The notes under the pieces are model-generated. The model saw only the letters and a program-made list of their open reading frames with translations. It had not been told where the DNA came from and searched no databases. Both the position numbers and the translations under genes were made by a program. From Bacteroidales bacterium (GTDB lineage: Bacteria > Bacteroidota > Bacteroidia > Bacteroidales > P3), in the NCBI GenBank assembly GCA_024685285.1, contig JAIKVZ010000025.1:62001-126000 (forward strand): a stretch of 64,000 bases of DNA. Direction: 5' to 3'. Below are positions 25,641 to 35,198 of the stretch, piece by piece. Each line of letters starts with the position of its first letter. Within the stretch, counting starts at the first letter, position 1.

Positions 25641-26672
25641 ATGGCAGAAAGACATTTTGTTCCCAAAGCGGATAAAGAATATACCAAGGCTGATTTCCAG
25701 AGCGACCAGATGGTGAAGTGGTGCCCGGGCTGTGGCGACCACGCCATCCTCGCCGCCCTGCTGGCCACATTCCCCAACACGGGCTACAAGAAAGAGAACG
25801 TATGCATGGTGAGCGGTATCGGCTGCTCAAGCCGTATACCCTACTATGTGGACACCTATGGTTTCCACAGCATCCACGGCCGCGCCTGCGCCATTGCCAC
25901 CGGCGTCAAACTGGCCAATCCCGAACTGAGCGTATGGGTAAATATGGGCGACGGCGACTCGATGGCTATCGGAGGCAACCACCTCATCCACGCCATACGC
26001 CGCAACCAGGACCTTAACATCACCATCTTTAACAACGAGATTTACGGCCTCACCAAAGGACAGTACAGTCCCACAACCAAGTTCGGCCAAATCACCAAAA
26101 CCTCGCCATACGGCACAATCGACTACCCCTTCAACCCGGGCGAACTCGTGATGGGTGCACAGGGCACCTTCTTCGCACGCACCCTCGACTGCGTGCCCCA
26201 GCTCTCAACCAGCTGCATGACCCGCGCCTCCAAGCACGACGGCACCAGCGTGGTAGAGGTGCTGCAGAACTGCGTCATCTTCAACGACAAGACCCACGCC
26301 GCCATCACCGACCGTGCAGTGCGCGACGACCGCACCATTGTTCTCGAACATGGCAAACCTATGATATTCGGTAAGGACAAGAACCGTGGCTTGCGCTTCA
26401 ACGGACGCTGCCTCGAAGCCGTCACCATTGGCGAGAACGGCATCACCCTCGACGACATCATGATACACGACGAAACCACCGAGGACGCCGGCATACACAT
26501 GATGTTGGCCCGCATGAGCGGCGACCTGCCAGTGGCACTCGGCGTCATCCGCAACGTCAAAAAAACCTCCTATACCCAGCTCTACGAAGAGCAAATGGAG
26601 GAGCAGATTCAAAACGGCAAATACCACAACATGGACGAGCTGCTCAACAGCGGCGACACCTGGGAGGTATAA
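25641..26672 (+). CDS. korB: 2-oxoglutarate:ferredoxin oxidoreductase, beta subunit
   Basis: Thiamine diphosphate and [4Fe-4S] subunit that pairs with KorA. 343 residues. Cluster and TPP motifs are visible: KWCPGCGDHAIL, SGIGCSSRIPYYV, FHSIHGRACAIATG, and the TPP block VNMGDGDSMAIGGNH followed by NNEIYGLTKGQYSP. It follows korA by 32 bp and ends at a strong terminator. No delta ferredoxin subunit gene is adjacent. Confidence 0.93.
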   Translation: MAERHFVPKADKEYTKADFQSDQMVKWCPGCGDHAILAALLATFPNTGYKKENVCMVSGIGCSSRIPYYVDTYGFHSIHGRACAIATGVKLANPELSVWVNMGDGDSMAIGGNHLIHAIRRNQDLNITIFNNEIYGLTKGQYSPTTKFGQITKTSPYGTIDYPFNPGELVMGAQGTFFARTLDCVPQLSTSCMTRASKHDGTSVVEVLQNCVIFNDKTHAAITDRAVRDDRTIVLEHGKPMIFGKDKNRGLRFNGRCLEAVTIGENGITLDDIMIHDETTEDAGIHMMLARMSGDLPVALGVIRNVKKTSYTQLYEEQMEEQIQNGKYHNMDELLNSGDTWEV

Positions 26673-26699
26673 CCCAAAAGTTGCATAACAACCTCATTC

Positions 26700-26731
26700 A
26701 GAGTGCGGAAGGCATAGACCTTCCGCACTCT
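26700..26731 (+). terminator. Intrinsic terminator of korAB
   Basis: Perfect 13-bp stem AGAGTGCGGAAGG (26700-26712) and CCTTCCGCACTCT (26719-26731) with a 6-nt loop, 27 nt after the korB stop; followed by TGCTATAC rather than a long T tract. Confidence 0.85.
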
Positions 26732-26776
26732 TGCTATACAGTGAAACATAAACCGCTGCAAAGCAGATATTTAAAT

Positions 26777-26864
26777 AGGTTAGGTTCGGGTTAAGGTCGG
26801 GTCAACATCGGACAGACATCGTCCAACAAGCCTCAAACCGTGCTCACCAACCGAACAAAACCCC
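26777..26864 (-). repeat. 11-bp-unit intergenic repeat, copy C
   Basis: On the minus strand the core is AACCCGACCTT-like GACCCGACCTT (26793-26803) and AACCCGAACCT (26782-26792); the left motif GGGGTTTTGTTCGG is at 26851-26864. It occupies the centre of the 311-bp gap between the korB terminator and the protease promoter. Confidence 0.78.
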
Positions 26865-26950
26865 TTTGCAGCCCTACCCTGCCCCTTGGCACCGGACGAA
26901 AAAAAATATCGTTACCCCATAATAAAATTCCACATATCAAAAAAAAATCG

Positions 26951-26958
26951 TATTTTTG
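26951..26958 (+). promoter_or_regulatory. TAnnTTTG promoter box of the subtilase gene
   Basis: TATTTTTG at 26951-26958; start of transcription is expected near 26964, which makes the ATG at 26984 more likely than the in-frame ATG at 26963. Confidence 0.6.
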
Positions 26959-26983
26959 CACTATGCATATAGTGAACAAAACC

Positions 26984-29122
26984 ATGAAGAACTTAGTGGC
27001 TATTGCGCTGACATTGAGCGCAATGATAACAGTTTTCGCACAGTCGCCAAAATGCGACGCAAGCACCCTTGCCTTGATGCAGCGCCAACTCAAGGCCGGT
27101 GCCACCCAATACAGCATGATTGCCAAGTTGGCACCAAATTGCGACCTTGGCGAGCTGGATAAGGCAGGCATAAAGGTGCGCACCCGCATAGGCCAGATGG
27201 CAACCCTCAACGTTCCTGTCGAAGCCGTAAGCATTCTCGACCAGAGTTCCAGCGTGCTGCAGTACAGCATCTCGCACCCTATAGGCACTCCCGACTGTGA
27301 GCGCACTGCCTATGACACCCGCACCGACGCCGTGCACGAAGGCCTGGGGGTAATCGGCGACACATCGTTCAACGGCGAGGGTGTATATATTGGCATAACC
27401 GACTGGGGATTTGACTATAAACATATCAACTTCAACAACCGCGCCGCCGACAACCGTCGCATAGATCGTGCCTGGGATCAGTTTCGATTGGCCGGTCCAG
27501 CTCCCGAAGGCTACGACTACGGCACCGAAATTGTGGGCGAATCGGCCCTGTTCAGTGCCGACTGCGACACGATGAACATCTATGAACACGGCACCCACGG
27601 CACCCATGTGGCCGGCATTGCCGCAGGCCGCGGCGTGCGTGACACCAGTATTCACTACCGTGGCCAGGCTCCTTACGCACGGCTTTTACTCTCGTCATTC
27701 AGGCTCGACGAGGGCTCATGGCTTGACGCAGCCGCCTGGATGAAAGGGGTTGCCGAGCGAGAAGGCCGCCGACTGGTGGTGAACAGCAGCTGGGGTATGT
27801 ACACCTTCAGCAGCCTCGAGGGGCAATCGCTGCTCAGCCAGATGATTGACACCATGTCGGCTCAGGGGGTGGTGTTCTGCACCAGTGCCGGCAACAACGG
27901 CGACGCCGACCTGCACATAAGCAAAACATTCGGAAGTTCCGAGGATACGTTGCGCACCTACGTCACTGTGTTCCGCTCGCCAGTGTTCCGTGACTACCAC
28001 GAGGCCGGTCAAGCTATCATAATGTGGGGAGAGCAGGGAAACGACTTCAAAGCTTCGATACGCTACACCCTCGGCGACAGCACCGTGTGGACCTCGCCGT
28101 TCTACAGCACCGACTCTGTCTTGATAATCGACGACACCATAGATATCGGCGAACTGCGTATACCCGTGAGCGTCATTGCCGAACATGACTATCCTTATGG
28201 CTCAAGCCACCGCACCCACATGCAAATCGATGCCGGCAAGACCCCTGACGGCACCCTCGAACTCTTCATCACCGCCGATACCGGCACAGTGCACGCATGG
28301 AACGTGTGGAACCTCAAGAACCACGCCGGCAACACCGGTTTTGATTTTTATAGCAACCAACGCGAAGGCTACAGCAACGGCGACCATTTCTATGGCGTAA
28401 GTGAGCCTGGTTGTGCCGCCTCGTGCATTACTGTGGCGGCACACGGTGCCGACACTCCGGGCGACAGTGCCGACATACCGGGAGATATAGCCTATTTCAG
28501 CAGTTACGGCCCACTAATCAACGGCATAGTCAAGCCCGACATATCAGCTCCAGGAGTCGATGTAATCTCGTCATTGAACCGCCAGCGCACCGACCGTTCC
28601 GACGAGGTAAAATACTGGAGCTCATTTGGAGGCGACATTTATGAATGGGGCAAGATGAGCGGCACCTCTATGTCGTCGCCGGCAGTAACCGGCATTGTTG
28701 CTCTGTTGCTGCAAGCCAACCCCAACCTAACCCCAGCCGAAGTGCGCGAATGCCTGACAAGCACCGCTCGCAACGACTTACGCACCGGTCCGCTACACGA
28801 GCGCGACAGCGTGAGCATACTGTGGGGCTGGGGCAAAGCCGACGCACTGCTTGCCGTCAACGCCGCACTGCGCAAACTCGGCATCAACGACCTTGCCGCA
28901 CGCAACATTCCATTGCTGTTATATCCCAACCCAGCCACCAACAACATCACCGTATTGACAGGCTCCGACGTGCCTTTGACACTATCGGTATACTCCATCG
29001 ACGGACGCCTCATAACACAGAAAACCGTCCGTGGCGAAACCTCGCTCAATGTGAGCCAGTGGCCTCTGGGCGTATACATTCTGCGGGCAGGTTCACGTGT
29101 GAGCAAATTCGTCAAACGATAA
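26984..29122 (+). CDS. Secreted subtilisin-like protease (S8) with T9SS sorting domain
   Basis: 712 residues. The signal peptide is residues 1-20 (ending TVFAQ). The S8 catalytic triad is D140 (ITDWGF), H205 (HGTHVAG) and S562 (GTSMSSP); the long 350-residue separation between His and Ser includes an inserted beta-rich domain, as in CspA/lactocepin-like bacterial subtilases. The oxyanion-region NSSWG and SAGNNGD blocks are present. The C-terminal 75 residues form a type A T9SS sorting domain: LYPNPATNNITV, SVYSIDGRLI, WPLGVYILRA, ending KFVKR. Export through T9SS to the cell surface or outside is expected. Confidence 0.93.
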   Translation: MKNLVAIALTLSAMITVFAQSPKCDASTLALMQRQLKAGATQYSMIAKLAPNCDLGELDKAGIKVRTRIGQMATLNVPVEAVSILDQSSSVLQYSISHPIGTPDCERTAYDTRTDAVHEGLGVIGDTSFNGEGVYIGITDWGFDYKHINFNNRAADNRRIDRAWDQFRLAGPAPEGYDYGTEIVGESALFSADCDTMNIYEHGTHGTHVAGIAAGRGVRDTSIHYRGQAPYARLLLSSFRLDEGSWLDAAAWMKGVAEREGRRLVVNSSWGMYTFSSLEGQSLLSQMIDTMSAQGVVFCTSAGNNGDADLHISKTFGSSEDTLRTYVTVFRSPVFRDYHEAGQAIIMWGEQGNDFKASIRYTLGDSTVWTSPFYSTDSVLIIDDTIDIGELRIPVSVIAEHDYPYGSSHRTHMQIDAGKTPDGTLELFITADTGTVHAWNVWNLKNHAGNTGFDFYSNQREGYSNGDHFYGVSEPGCAASCITVAAHGADTPGDSADIPGDIAYFSSYGPLINGIVKPDISAPGVDVISSLNRQRTDRSDEVKYWSSFGGDIYEWGKMSGTSMSSPAVTGIVALLLQANPNLTPAEVRECLTSTARNDLRTGPLHERDSVSILWGWGKADALLAVNAALRKLGINDLAARNIPLLLYPNPATNNITVLTGSDVPLTLSVYSIDGRLITQKTVRGETSLNVSQWPLGVYILRAGSRVSKFVKR

Positions 29123-29140
29123 ACCAAACGCAATATAGCT

Positions 29141-30127
29141 ATGCTCAAGGCATTCCGCACAAACACCCCGCTGCAACTGGCCATCATTACGGTCACGTTG
29201 CTGTTGTTATGGGTTCCGTCACTAATAGACCCTGTGCCGATGCCCAGAGTTGATTCGTTCTCGCCGATATACAACCTGTTTTACATCTGGCTTGGCTCCT
29301 TGCCGCGATTGGCAACGGCGATTGCCATGATTGTGGTTACAGCCTCAGCATTGTACTTCAACAAACTGCTGGTCGATGCCCAGATAGTTTCAAACAGCAC
29401 CCTGCTACCAACCCTGCTCTACATTATTGCCATGAGTATGACACCGGGCAGACTTACTCTCACACCGTTGGTTATAGTAAGTGCCTTGATGGTAGTGTGC
29501 ACAAAGCTACTCCTACTCAAAGGCACTCTTCTTACAATAGAGCCAGAGAAGACTTTCGGCATAACAGCACTGATAGGTATATGTACCTTGATATATATGC
29601 CGGCATACAGTCTGCTTGTCTCGTTTCTGCTAATCATTGTGGTCTACCGTCTCTATAACTGGCGCGACTGGATGATGATGATTCTGGGCTTTCTTGCACC
29701 TTATATATTCTATGCCACCTACCTGTACATAACCGACGGCCTCGCTGAAGTCTGGCAACAAATAATGGGCTATGCAAGTAACATAGGTCTGCGCACAGGC
29801 AAAGTCAACACAGTCACCGGCATAACCTGCGGCTATATGGTGATACTCTTTGTGGTGGCGGCATTCGCAACTCTCAGCATTGTCAATGAACGCACTGTAG
29901 TTATACAGAAGAACGTCACAGCCATAAGTCTTCTAATGGTTTCTGGAGCCATCATGCTCTGCTACACCCTTCTATTTCCTACCGACTTGCAAACCATGGC
30001 ATTGCCCTTTGCTTTGCAAACGACAATATTCCTGCAATATATGGAGCGTGGCAAACGCCCATGGATATGGGACATCGTCCTTACCCTTGCCATCATTGCG
30101 GCCACAGCCTACAACTATATAACGTAA
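29141..30127 (+). CDS. DUF6427-like integral membrane protein
   Basis: 328 residues with about 9-10 hydrophobic spans and short charged loops. The opening (LKAFRTNTPLQLAIITVTLLLLWVPSL) and the FNKLLVDAQIVSNSTLLPTLLYII block, here given in shortened form, match the DUF6427 family as I know it from Bacteroidota, where it is often found near envelope and RNase H genes. No catalytic motif is visible. It starts 18 bp after the protease and is followed by rnhB after 11 bp. Confidence 0.7.
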   Translation: MLKAFRTNTPLQLAIITVTLLLLWVPSLIDPVPMPRVDSFSPIYNLFYIWLGSLPRLATAIAMIVVTASALYFNKLLVDAQIVSNSTLLPTLLYIIAMSMTPGRLTLTPLVIVSALMVVCTKLLLLKGTLLTIEPEKTFGITALIGICTLIYMPAYSLLVSFLLIIVVYRLYNWRDWMMMILGFLAPYIFYATYLYITDGLAEVWQQIMGYASNIGLRTGKVNTVTGITCGYMVILFVVAAFATLSIVNERTVVIQKNVTAISLLMVSGAIMLCYTLLFPTDLQTMALPFALQTTIFLQYMERGKRPWIWDIVLTLAIIAATAYNYIT

Positions 30128-30138
30128 AACTGACAAAA

Positions 30139-30786
30139 ATGTTGCTCAACTGCTACAAAAAAAACGCCAACGAGTGTGGATGCGACGAAGCAGGCCGTGG
30201 ATGCCTTGCCGGTGCTGTTTATGCTGCCGCCGTCATCCTGCCGAAAGGCTATGCCAACGAGCGTCTCAACGACTCAAAGCAGCTCTCGGCAAAGCAGCGC
30301 GAGCAACTCCGTTCAGAGATTGAACGCGATGCCGATGCTTGGGCTGTAGCGGCGGTGAGCCCTGCCGAAGTAGACCGTCTCAACATCCTACACGCCTCAA
30401 CACACGCCATGTGCTTAGCCGTAAAGGCACTGATAATTGGCAGTTCGGCAGATGGTATACAGTGTGGAGGCTACAAGCTTGGCAAAGTCAAACCAGAAAT
30501 GTTGCTTATCGACGGTAACCGATTCTACAACGAAACCGGCCTACCCTACCAATGCTTTGTAAAGGGTGACGGGCGTTTCATGTCCATTGCGGCGGCAAGC
30601 ATACTGGCCAAAACCCACCGCGATGAATATATGGCATCGTTGCACACACTTCATCCACAATATGGCTGGGACAGCAACAAAGGCTACCCAACCGCCAAAC
30701 ACTACGAGGCAATTGAACGCTTCGGAATAACCCCGTTTCACCGCAAATCGTTCAAATTAGAACGTCAATTGGAAATGTCTTTTTAA
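30139..30786 (+). CDS. rnhB: Ribonuclease HII
   Basis: Removes RNA from RNA-DNA hybrids and single ribonucleotides from DNA. 215 residues. The active-site acidic residues are in CGCDEAGRGCLAG (Asp-Glu) near the N-terminus and LLIDGN; the C-terminal SIAAASILAKTHRDEYM and GWDSNKGYPTAKHYEAI blocks are characteristic. The ATG at 30139 is chosen, as it lies 11 bp after DUF6427 and gives the family-typical N-terminus; an upstream in-frame start at 30061 would run inside the DUF6427 gene. Confidence 0.95.
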   Translation: MLLNCYKKNANECGCDEAGRGCLAGAVYAAAVILPKGYANERLNDSKQLSAKQREQLRSEIERDADAWAVAAVSPAEVDRLNILHASTHAMCLAVKALIIGSSADGIQCGGYKLGKVKPEMLLIDGNRFYNETGLPYQCFVKGDGRFMSIAAASILAKTHRDEYMASLHTLHPQYGWDSNKGYPTAKHYEAIERFGITPFHRKSFKLERQLEMSF

Positions 30787-30806
30787 GAACAAACAACAAA
30801 ACAACC

Positions 30807-31352
30807 ATGCTTGAGTTTTTGAAAGAATATAGAAGGCGACACCTGCTAAAACAACTGAAGACCATAAAACGTTCAAAGCGAATAGAAAACTTCACTGATG
30901 TCAAGCAGATAGGTGTTATATTTGTAGTTGGCGACGAGTCGCGCTGGAATATACTCAACCACTTTGCCCGTGCAATGGAGAGCGAGGGCAAGCACGTAAA
31001 AATGATAGCTCTCCAGCCCAAAGACGTCAAACTTAACTACGTCATAACCCACCGCGAGACATATATATGCCACGAAAAGGAGGATTTCGACTTTTGGGGT
31101 GTGCCGCGCGATGAGGTCATCGAAGGGTTCATTGACGACCATTACGACCTGCTAATTGATACAACCTCCGATGACAACTTCTTTGCCCAGTACATAACAC
31201 TCAAGACATTGGCCGACCTTAAAACAGTTTACGCTGACACAACCGACGAACCCTCAGAGCTGCACGACCTCATAATACGCGGCAAAGGACAGTTAGAATT
31301 GAAAAGCTTCTTCAACAACATAATAAACTATTTAGGAATGATAAAAAAATAA
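30807..31352 (+). CDS. DUF6913-like cytosolic protein
   Basis: 181 residues, no signal peptide. The sequence has a basic helical start (FLKEYRRRHLLKQLKTIKRSKR) and an alpha/beta pattern with IGVIFVVGDESRWNILNHFA, then YDLLIDTTSDDNFFAQYITLKT. This fits the DUF6913 family, conserved in Bacteroidota and usually found immediately before dapA, as here (6 bp gap). Function is unknown. Transcription with dapA is likely. Confidence 0.75.
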   Translation: MLEFLKEYRRRHLLKQLKTIKRSKRIENFTDVKQIGVIFVVGDESRWNILNHFARAMESEGKHVKMIALQPKDVKLNYVITHRETYICHEKEDFDFWGVPRDEVIEGFIDDHYDLLIDTTSDDNFFAQYITLKTLADLKTVYADTTDEPSELHDLIIRGKGQLELKSFFNNIINYLGMIKK

Positions 31353-31358
31353 CCAGTC

Positions 31359-32252
31359 ATGGCTAACAATAATAAATTATTTTCGGGCACAGGAGTTGCT
31401 TTGATAACACCGTTCCGCAAACAGGAATCAATAGACTTTGGCAAATTGGAAAACCTGATAGAGAGCATTATCGCCGGTGGCGTTGACTATATAGTGGCTC
31501 TTGGCACAACCAGCGAGGCAGCCACCATGACCGCCACCGAGTTGAGTGCCGTGCAATCTTTCATTGTCGAGAATGTTGCCGGGCGCTGCCCCATAGTGCT
31601 CGGTATGGGTGGAAATAACACTCTCAACGTCACCGACACTATTGCACGTACCAATTTTGATGGTATCAGCGGCATACTCTCCGTAGCCCCGTACTACAAC
31701 AAGCCAAACCAACGTGGTCTAGCACAGCATTTTAAGAGCATCGCCGATGCCTCGCCGGTACCCGTAATAATATACAACGTACCGGGACGTACCGGCGTGA
31801 ACATTGCTGCCGAAACCACATTGCAAATTGCAGCCGAGTGCCCTAATGTTGTGGGTATCAAGGAGGCCAGTGGCAACATAAGCCAGATTATGGAGATATT
31901 GCGAAACAAACCGGCTGGCTTTAAAGTAATTTCGGGCGACGATGCACTCACATTCCCTCTTATTGCTCTTGGTGCCGAAGGTGTGATTAGCGTGATAGCC
32001 AACGCATTACCCAAAGAGATGTCGACCATGGTGCGTCTTGCTATGAAAGGCGACTGCAAAAAGGCTCAAACAATACACTACCAGTTGCTGCCGCTTGCCA
32101 ACGCCCTGTTTGAGGAAGGCAATCCAACCGGTATCAAAGCCCTACTTGAAATTCAGGGTATGGTGAACAATGTGCTGCGACTGCCTTTGGTCAAGTCGTC
32201 CAAAACACTATACAACAAGATTGCCTCAATATACGAAAAAATCAACCAGTGA
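31359..32252 (+). CDS. dapA: 4-hydroxy-tetrahydrodipicolinate synthase
   Basis: Condenses pyruvate with aspartate semialdehyde in the DAP/lysine pathway. 297 residues, TIM barrel. GVALITPF, ALGTTSEAATM, YYNKPNQRGL, the Tyr in IIYNVPGRTGVN and the Schiff-base Lys in VGIKEASG are visible. It supplies meso-DAP for peptidoglycan, which mpl (48017) recycles. The stop overlaps the GTG of the next gene by 4 bp. Confidence 0.96.
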   Translation: MANNNKLFSGTGVALITPFRKQESIDFGKLENLIESIIAGGVDYIVALGTTSEAATMTATELSAVQSFIVENVAGRCPIVLGMGGNNTLNVTDTIARTNFDGISGILSVAPYYNKPNQRGLAQHFKSIADASPVPVIIYNVPGRTGVNIAAETTLQIAAECPNVVGIKEASGNISQIMEILRNKPAGFKVISGDDALTFPLIALGAEGVISVIANALPKEMSTMVRLAMKGDCKKAQTIHYQLLPLANALFEEGNPTGIKALLEIQGMVNNVLRLPLVKSSKTLYNKIASIYEKINQ

Positions 32253-32986
32253 AGCAGATAGCACAGGCACTCAACATGGTTGTTAGCGAATACAACCGCC
32301 GCATAACACGGGGGGCAAACACCACGCTACAACAGGTAGGAAATCACCTATCTGCATTGCATGGCAAGTTACTTCGTCCTTCGCTGGTGTTGCTCACTGC
32401 TGCAACTGCCAACGGAGGAGCCACGGCGACACGCCGCACCCTGCTACTGGCCACCGCTGTAGAAATGCTACACAACGCTTCATTGTTGCATGACGACGTG
32501 ATAGACAACACCTTTGAACGACGCCATCAGCCAAGCGCCAATGCCATGTGGGGCAATCGTGCTGCCATTCTGACAGGTGATTATCATTTGGCACAGATAA
32601 TGCAGATAATGGATGAGGTCGACGACCGCGACGCCACACGCAGGCTTACCGACACTGTACTGGCAATGACCACCGCCGAACTGCTGCAACTCGAGACGTC
32701 CGATGTATCCAAAGCTGATATTGAAACCTACCGCAACATAACCTGTGGCAAGACTGCACGACTAATGGCCACTTGCTGTGCTTTTGGCAATCCCGCTTTT
32801 GAACAGTTTGGACTGCACTACGGGATGGCCTTCCAACTGCGCGACGACCTTGATGACAACGAAGACACACCACACACAGCAACCATGCTTAAAGAAGAGG
32901 TGTCGCTGGCTCTGACCGAACTCGACAGAAAAGAAAACAATGTATATGTGCAAGAATTACGTTCAATGACGAACAAATTATTATAG
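32249..32986 (+). CDS. Polyprenyl synthetase family protein, short form
   Basis: Trans-prenyl diphosphate synthase fold, 245 residues where about 320 is normal. GKLLRPSLVLL, the first Asp-rich motif HDDVID, RRHQPSANAMWGN, GDYHLAQ and the second Asp-rich motif FQLRDDLDDNE are all present. The usual segment after the second Asp motif (GK..G.DL..GK.TLP and about 60 helical residues) is missing, and the chain passes at once into a C-terminal helix ending MTNKLL. The start is GTG in a GTGA overlap with dapA. Whether it is active is uncertain; isoprenoid substrates come from the MEP genes here. Confidence 0.85.
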   Translation: MKQIAQALNMVVSEYNRRITRGANTTLQQVGNHLSALHGKLLRPSLVLLTAATANGGATATRRTLLLATAVEMLHNASLLHDDVIDNTFERRHQPSANAMWGNRAAILTGDYHLAQIMQIMDEVDDRDATRRLTDTVLAMTTAELLQLETSDVSKADIETYRNITCGKTARLMATCCAFGNPAFEQFGLHYGMAFQLRDDLDDNEDTPHTATMLKEEVSLALTELDRKENNVYVQELRSMTNKLL

Positions 32987-33009
32987 AATATATTAATAAA
33001 AACGCGACC

Positions 33010-33507
33010 ATGAAGAAACTTGTATTTACCATCATGCTCTCCCTGCTGGCTCTGACTGGCCTCAACGCCCAAAACGCCAAACTGCCGCAGGGTGTAAACC
33101 TCAAGACCCTTGACGGCCAAGCCGTACTCTCGTCAGTAATCCAAAACGACGGCCGCCCAATTATAGTCAGTTTCTGGGCCACCTGGTGCAAGCCGTGCAA
33201 CTTGGAACTCAACACCATAAAGGATGTGTATCAGGAATGGCAGGAAGAGACTGGTGTGAAATTAGTGGCCATTTCTATTGACGATGCACGTAGTACCAAC
33301 CGTGTCAAACCTCACGCTGAAGGCAAAAAATGGCCATACGAAATATACCTCGATCCAAACCAGGATATGAAGCGTGCCATGAATGTGGGTGACATTCCAC
33401 ATACTTTCATCATAGACGGTAATGGCGAAATTGTGTATCAGCACACCACCTTTGTCGAAGGCGACGAAGAGGAACTGATAGAGAAAGTGCGCGAACTGCT
33501 CAAATAG
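33010..33507 (+). CDS. TlpA-like periplasmic thioredoxin
   Basis: 165-residue secreted thiol-disulfide protein. Signal peptide 1-20 (ending LNAQ). The redox site is C60-C63 in FWATWCKPCNLE, and the cis-Pro loop is IPHTFIID. It begins 23 bp after the prenyl synthase and immediately precedes the DUF6029 barrel (9 bp) and the Omp28-like lipoprotein. The TlpA-DUF6029-Omp28 grouping is common in Bacteroidota and suggests joint work in the outer membrane. Confidence 0.88.
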   Translation: MKKLVFTIMLSLLALTGLNAQNAKLPQGVNLKTLDGQAVLSSVIQNDGRPIIVSFWATWCKPCNLELNTIKDVYQEWQEETGVKLVAISIDDARSTNRVKPHAEGKKWPYEIYLDPNQDMKRAMNVGDIPHTFIIDGNGEIVYQHTTFVEGDEEELIEKVRELLK

Positions 33508-33516
33508 CCTAACACT

Positions 33517-35178
33517 ATGAAAAGAATAATACTTACCATAGCTGCGTGGACTCTTATCGGTTGTGCGGCTATGGCTCAAGGCATTGCCGGAGGCCATATC
33601 ACCGGTAGCGTGCAGGTCGATGCCCAGATGTCGCACGCCGACACTAATATCGGAGCCAAGGATGTTGAGGAAAAACTGGGCCTTAACACCCGTGCCGATG
33701 TTCTTTACCGCAATGGCAATTTCAGCGCCGGCTTGCGGTTCGAGGCCTACCAAAACCCTCTTCTCGGTTTCGAGCCAAAGAAACTGTACCAGGGCCAAGG
33801 CATTGCCCACTATTTTGTAGATTATAGCACTCAATCGCTGAGCATTCGTGCCGGCCATTTCTACGAGCAATTTGGCAGTGGAATGATTTTGCGTGCCTAC
33901 GAAGACCGTTACTTAGGTCTCGACAATGCCCTTTTCGGCATCAACATCACCTATCGACCCGTGAACGGTGTGACACTCAAGGCTTTGACTGGCAAACAAC
34001 GCTACTACTGGAGTTATAGCGACGGTCTTGTGCGAGGCTTAGATGGCGAGTTGAACCTCAACAGCGTAATCAAAGCCATGTCCGAAAGTCGGCTACACGT
34101 AACCATAGGTGCCGGCTACGTTAGCAAATATGAACCCGACGAGACCATATATCAAAACCCAGAAAACAAGCTGCAGCTACCGCTCAACGTGGGCGCCGCC
34201 TCGGCCCGACTCGATCTCAACTATGGCAACTGGTCTTTCCAAACCGAGTATGCCCGCAAAGGTCAGGACCCCAGTGCTGACAACAACTACATATATCGCG
34301 AAGGCGAGGCCCTGATGGTCAACGCAGGCTATTCGCAGAGCGGTTTCAGCGCCCAAGTGCAAGCCAAGCGCATAGACAACATGAGCTACCGCTCGGTTCG
34401 CAGCCAAAGCGGCCAAATGCTTTACATAGGCTACATACCGGCAATCACCAAGCAGCACACATACGCCTTCCTGTCGCTATACCCCTATGCCACCCAGACT
34501 ACCGGCGAGATGGGGCTGCAAGCCGACGTGATATACAGCATAGAGCCCTCAACTCTGCTCGGTGGACGCTATGGCACTGACATCAGCCTAAACTGCGCCG
34601 TCATAACCGGACTTGACACCACCAATGTCGGCGGTATTGGCACATATGGCTATACATCAAACTGGCTATCCACAGGCGACCTTTACTACAGCGACCTCTC
34701 GCTCGAAGTGGCCAAAAAGCTCAACAAAAAGCTCAAACTCACCACCACACTGGCCTATCAAGTGTTCAACCCCGTGGTCGAAGGCCATCCGGGCAATCTG
34801 CACCACAATGTTGTGGCAGTTGCCGACATGACCTGGCGCGTCAACAAACAGCATCGTCTGCGTTTCGAGGCCGAGTGGCTTGGCAGCGACTCGCAGTACG
34901 AAGCCGGTGCCATAGACCGCCGTGCCGGCGACTGGTTGATGGGGCTCGTGGAGTGGAACATAGGCCGCCACTGGTTTATATCGGCTTCGGACCAATATGC
35001 CTACAACGACGGCAACAACAGCAACTACTACAACCTGTCTGTAGGCTACAACCACCAGGCCACACGCCTCACCTTGGGCTACGGCAAGCAACGTGAAGGT
35101 ATGCTGTGCATCGGCGGTGTGTGTCGGCAAGTGCCAGCCACAAACGGTCTCACCTTCAGTTTAACCACCTCATTCTAA
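33517..35178 (+). CDS. DUF6029-type outer-membrane beta-barrel protein
   Basis: 553 residues with a signal peptide (1-21, ending AAMAQG). Most of the chain is alternating beta strands with many Tyr and Gly, as expected for an outer-membrane barrel, ending LTFSLTTSF. The stretches FEAYQNPLLGFE, RAGHFYEQFGSGMILRAYEDR and LGLDNALFGI match the DUF6029 family as I know it. Neighbouring TlpA and Omp28-like genes support an outer-membrane location. Molecular role unknown. Confidence 0.8.
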   Translation: MKRIILTIAAWTLIGCAAMAQGIAGGHITGSVQVDAQMSHADTNIGAKDVEEKLGLNTRADVLYRNGNFSAGLRFEAYQNPLLGFEPKKLYQGQGIAHYFVDYSTQSLSIRAGHFYEQFGSGMILRAYEDRYLGLDNALFGINITYRPVNGVTLKALTGKQRYYWSYSDGLVRGLDGELNLNSVIKAMSESRLHVTIGAGYVSKYEPDETIYQNPENKLQLPLNVGAASARLDLNYGNWSFQTEYARKGQDPSADNNYIYREGEALMVNAGYSQSGFSAQVQAKRIDNMSYRSVRSQSGQMLYIGYIPAITKQHTYAFLSLYPYATQTTGEMGLQADVIYSIEPSTLLGGRYGTDISLNCAVITGLDTTNVGGIGTYGYTSNWLSTGDLYYSDLSLEVAKKLNKKLKLTTTLAYQVFNPVVEGHPGNLHHNVVAVADMTWRVNKQHRLRFEAEWLGSDSQYEAGAIDRRAGDWLMGLVEWNIGRHWFISASDQYAYNDGNNSNYYNLSVGYNHQATRLTLGYGKQREGMLCIGGVCRQVPATNGLTFSLTTSF

Positions 35179-35198
35179 TCCTAATTAAACATAGTGAT

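Noticed and set aside
32249-32986. Prenyl synthase as a pseudogene
   Set aside because: Both Asp-rich motifs are intact, the frame is open and the gene is coupled to dapA.
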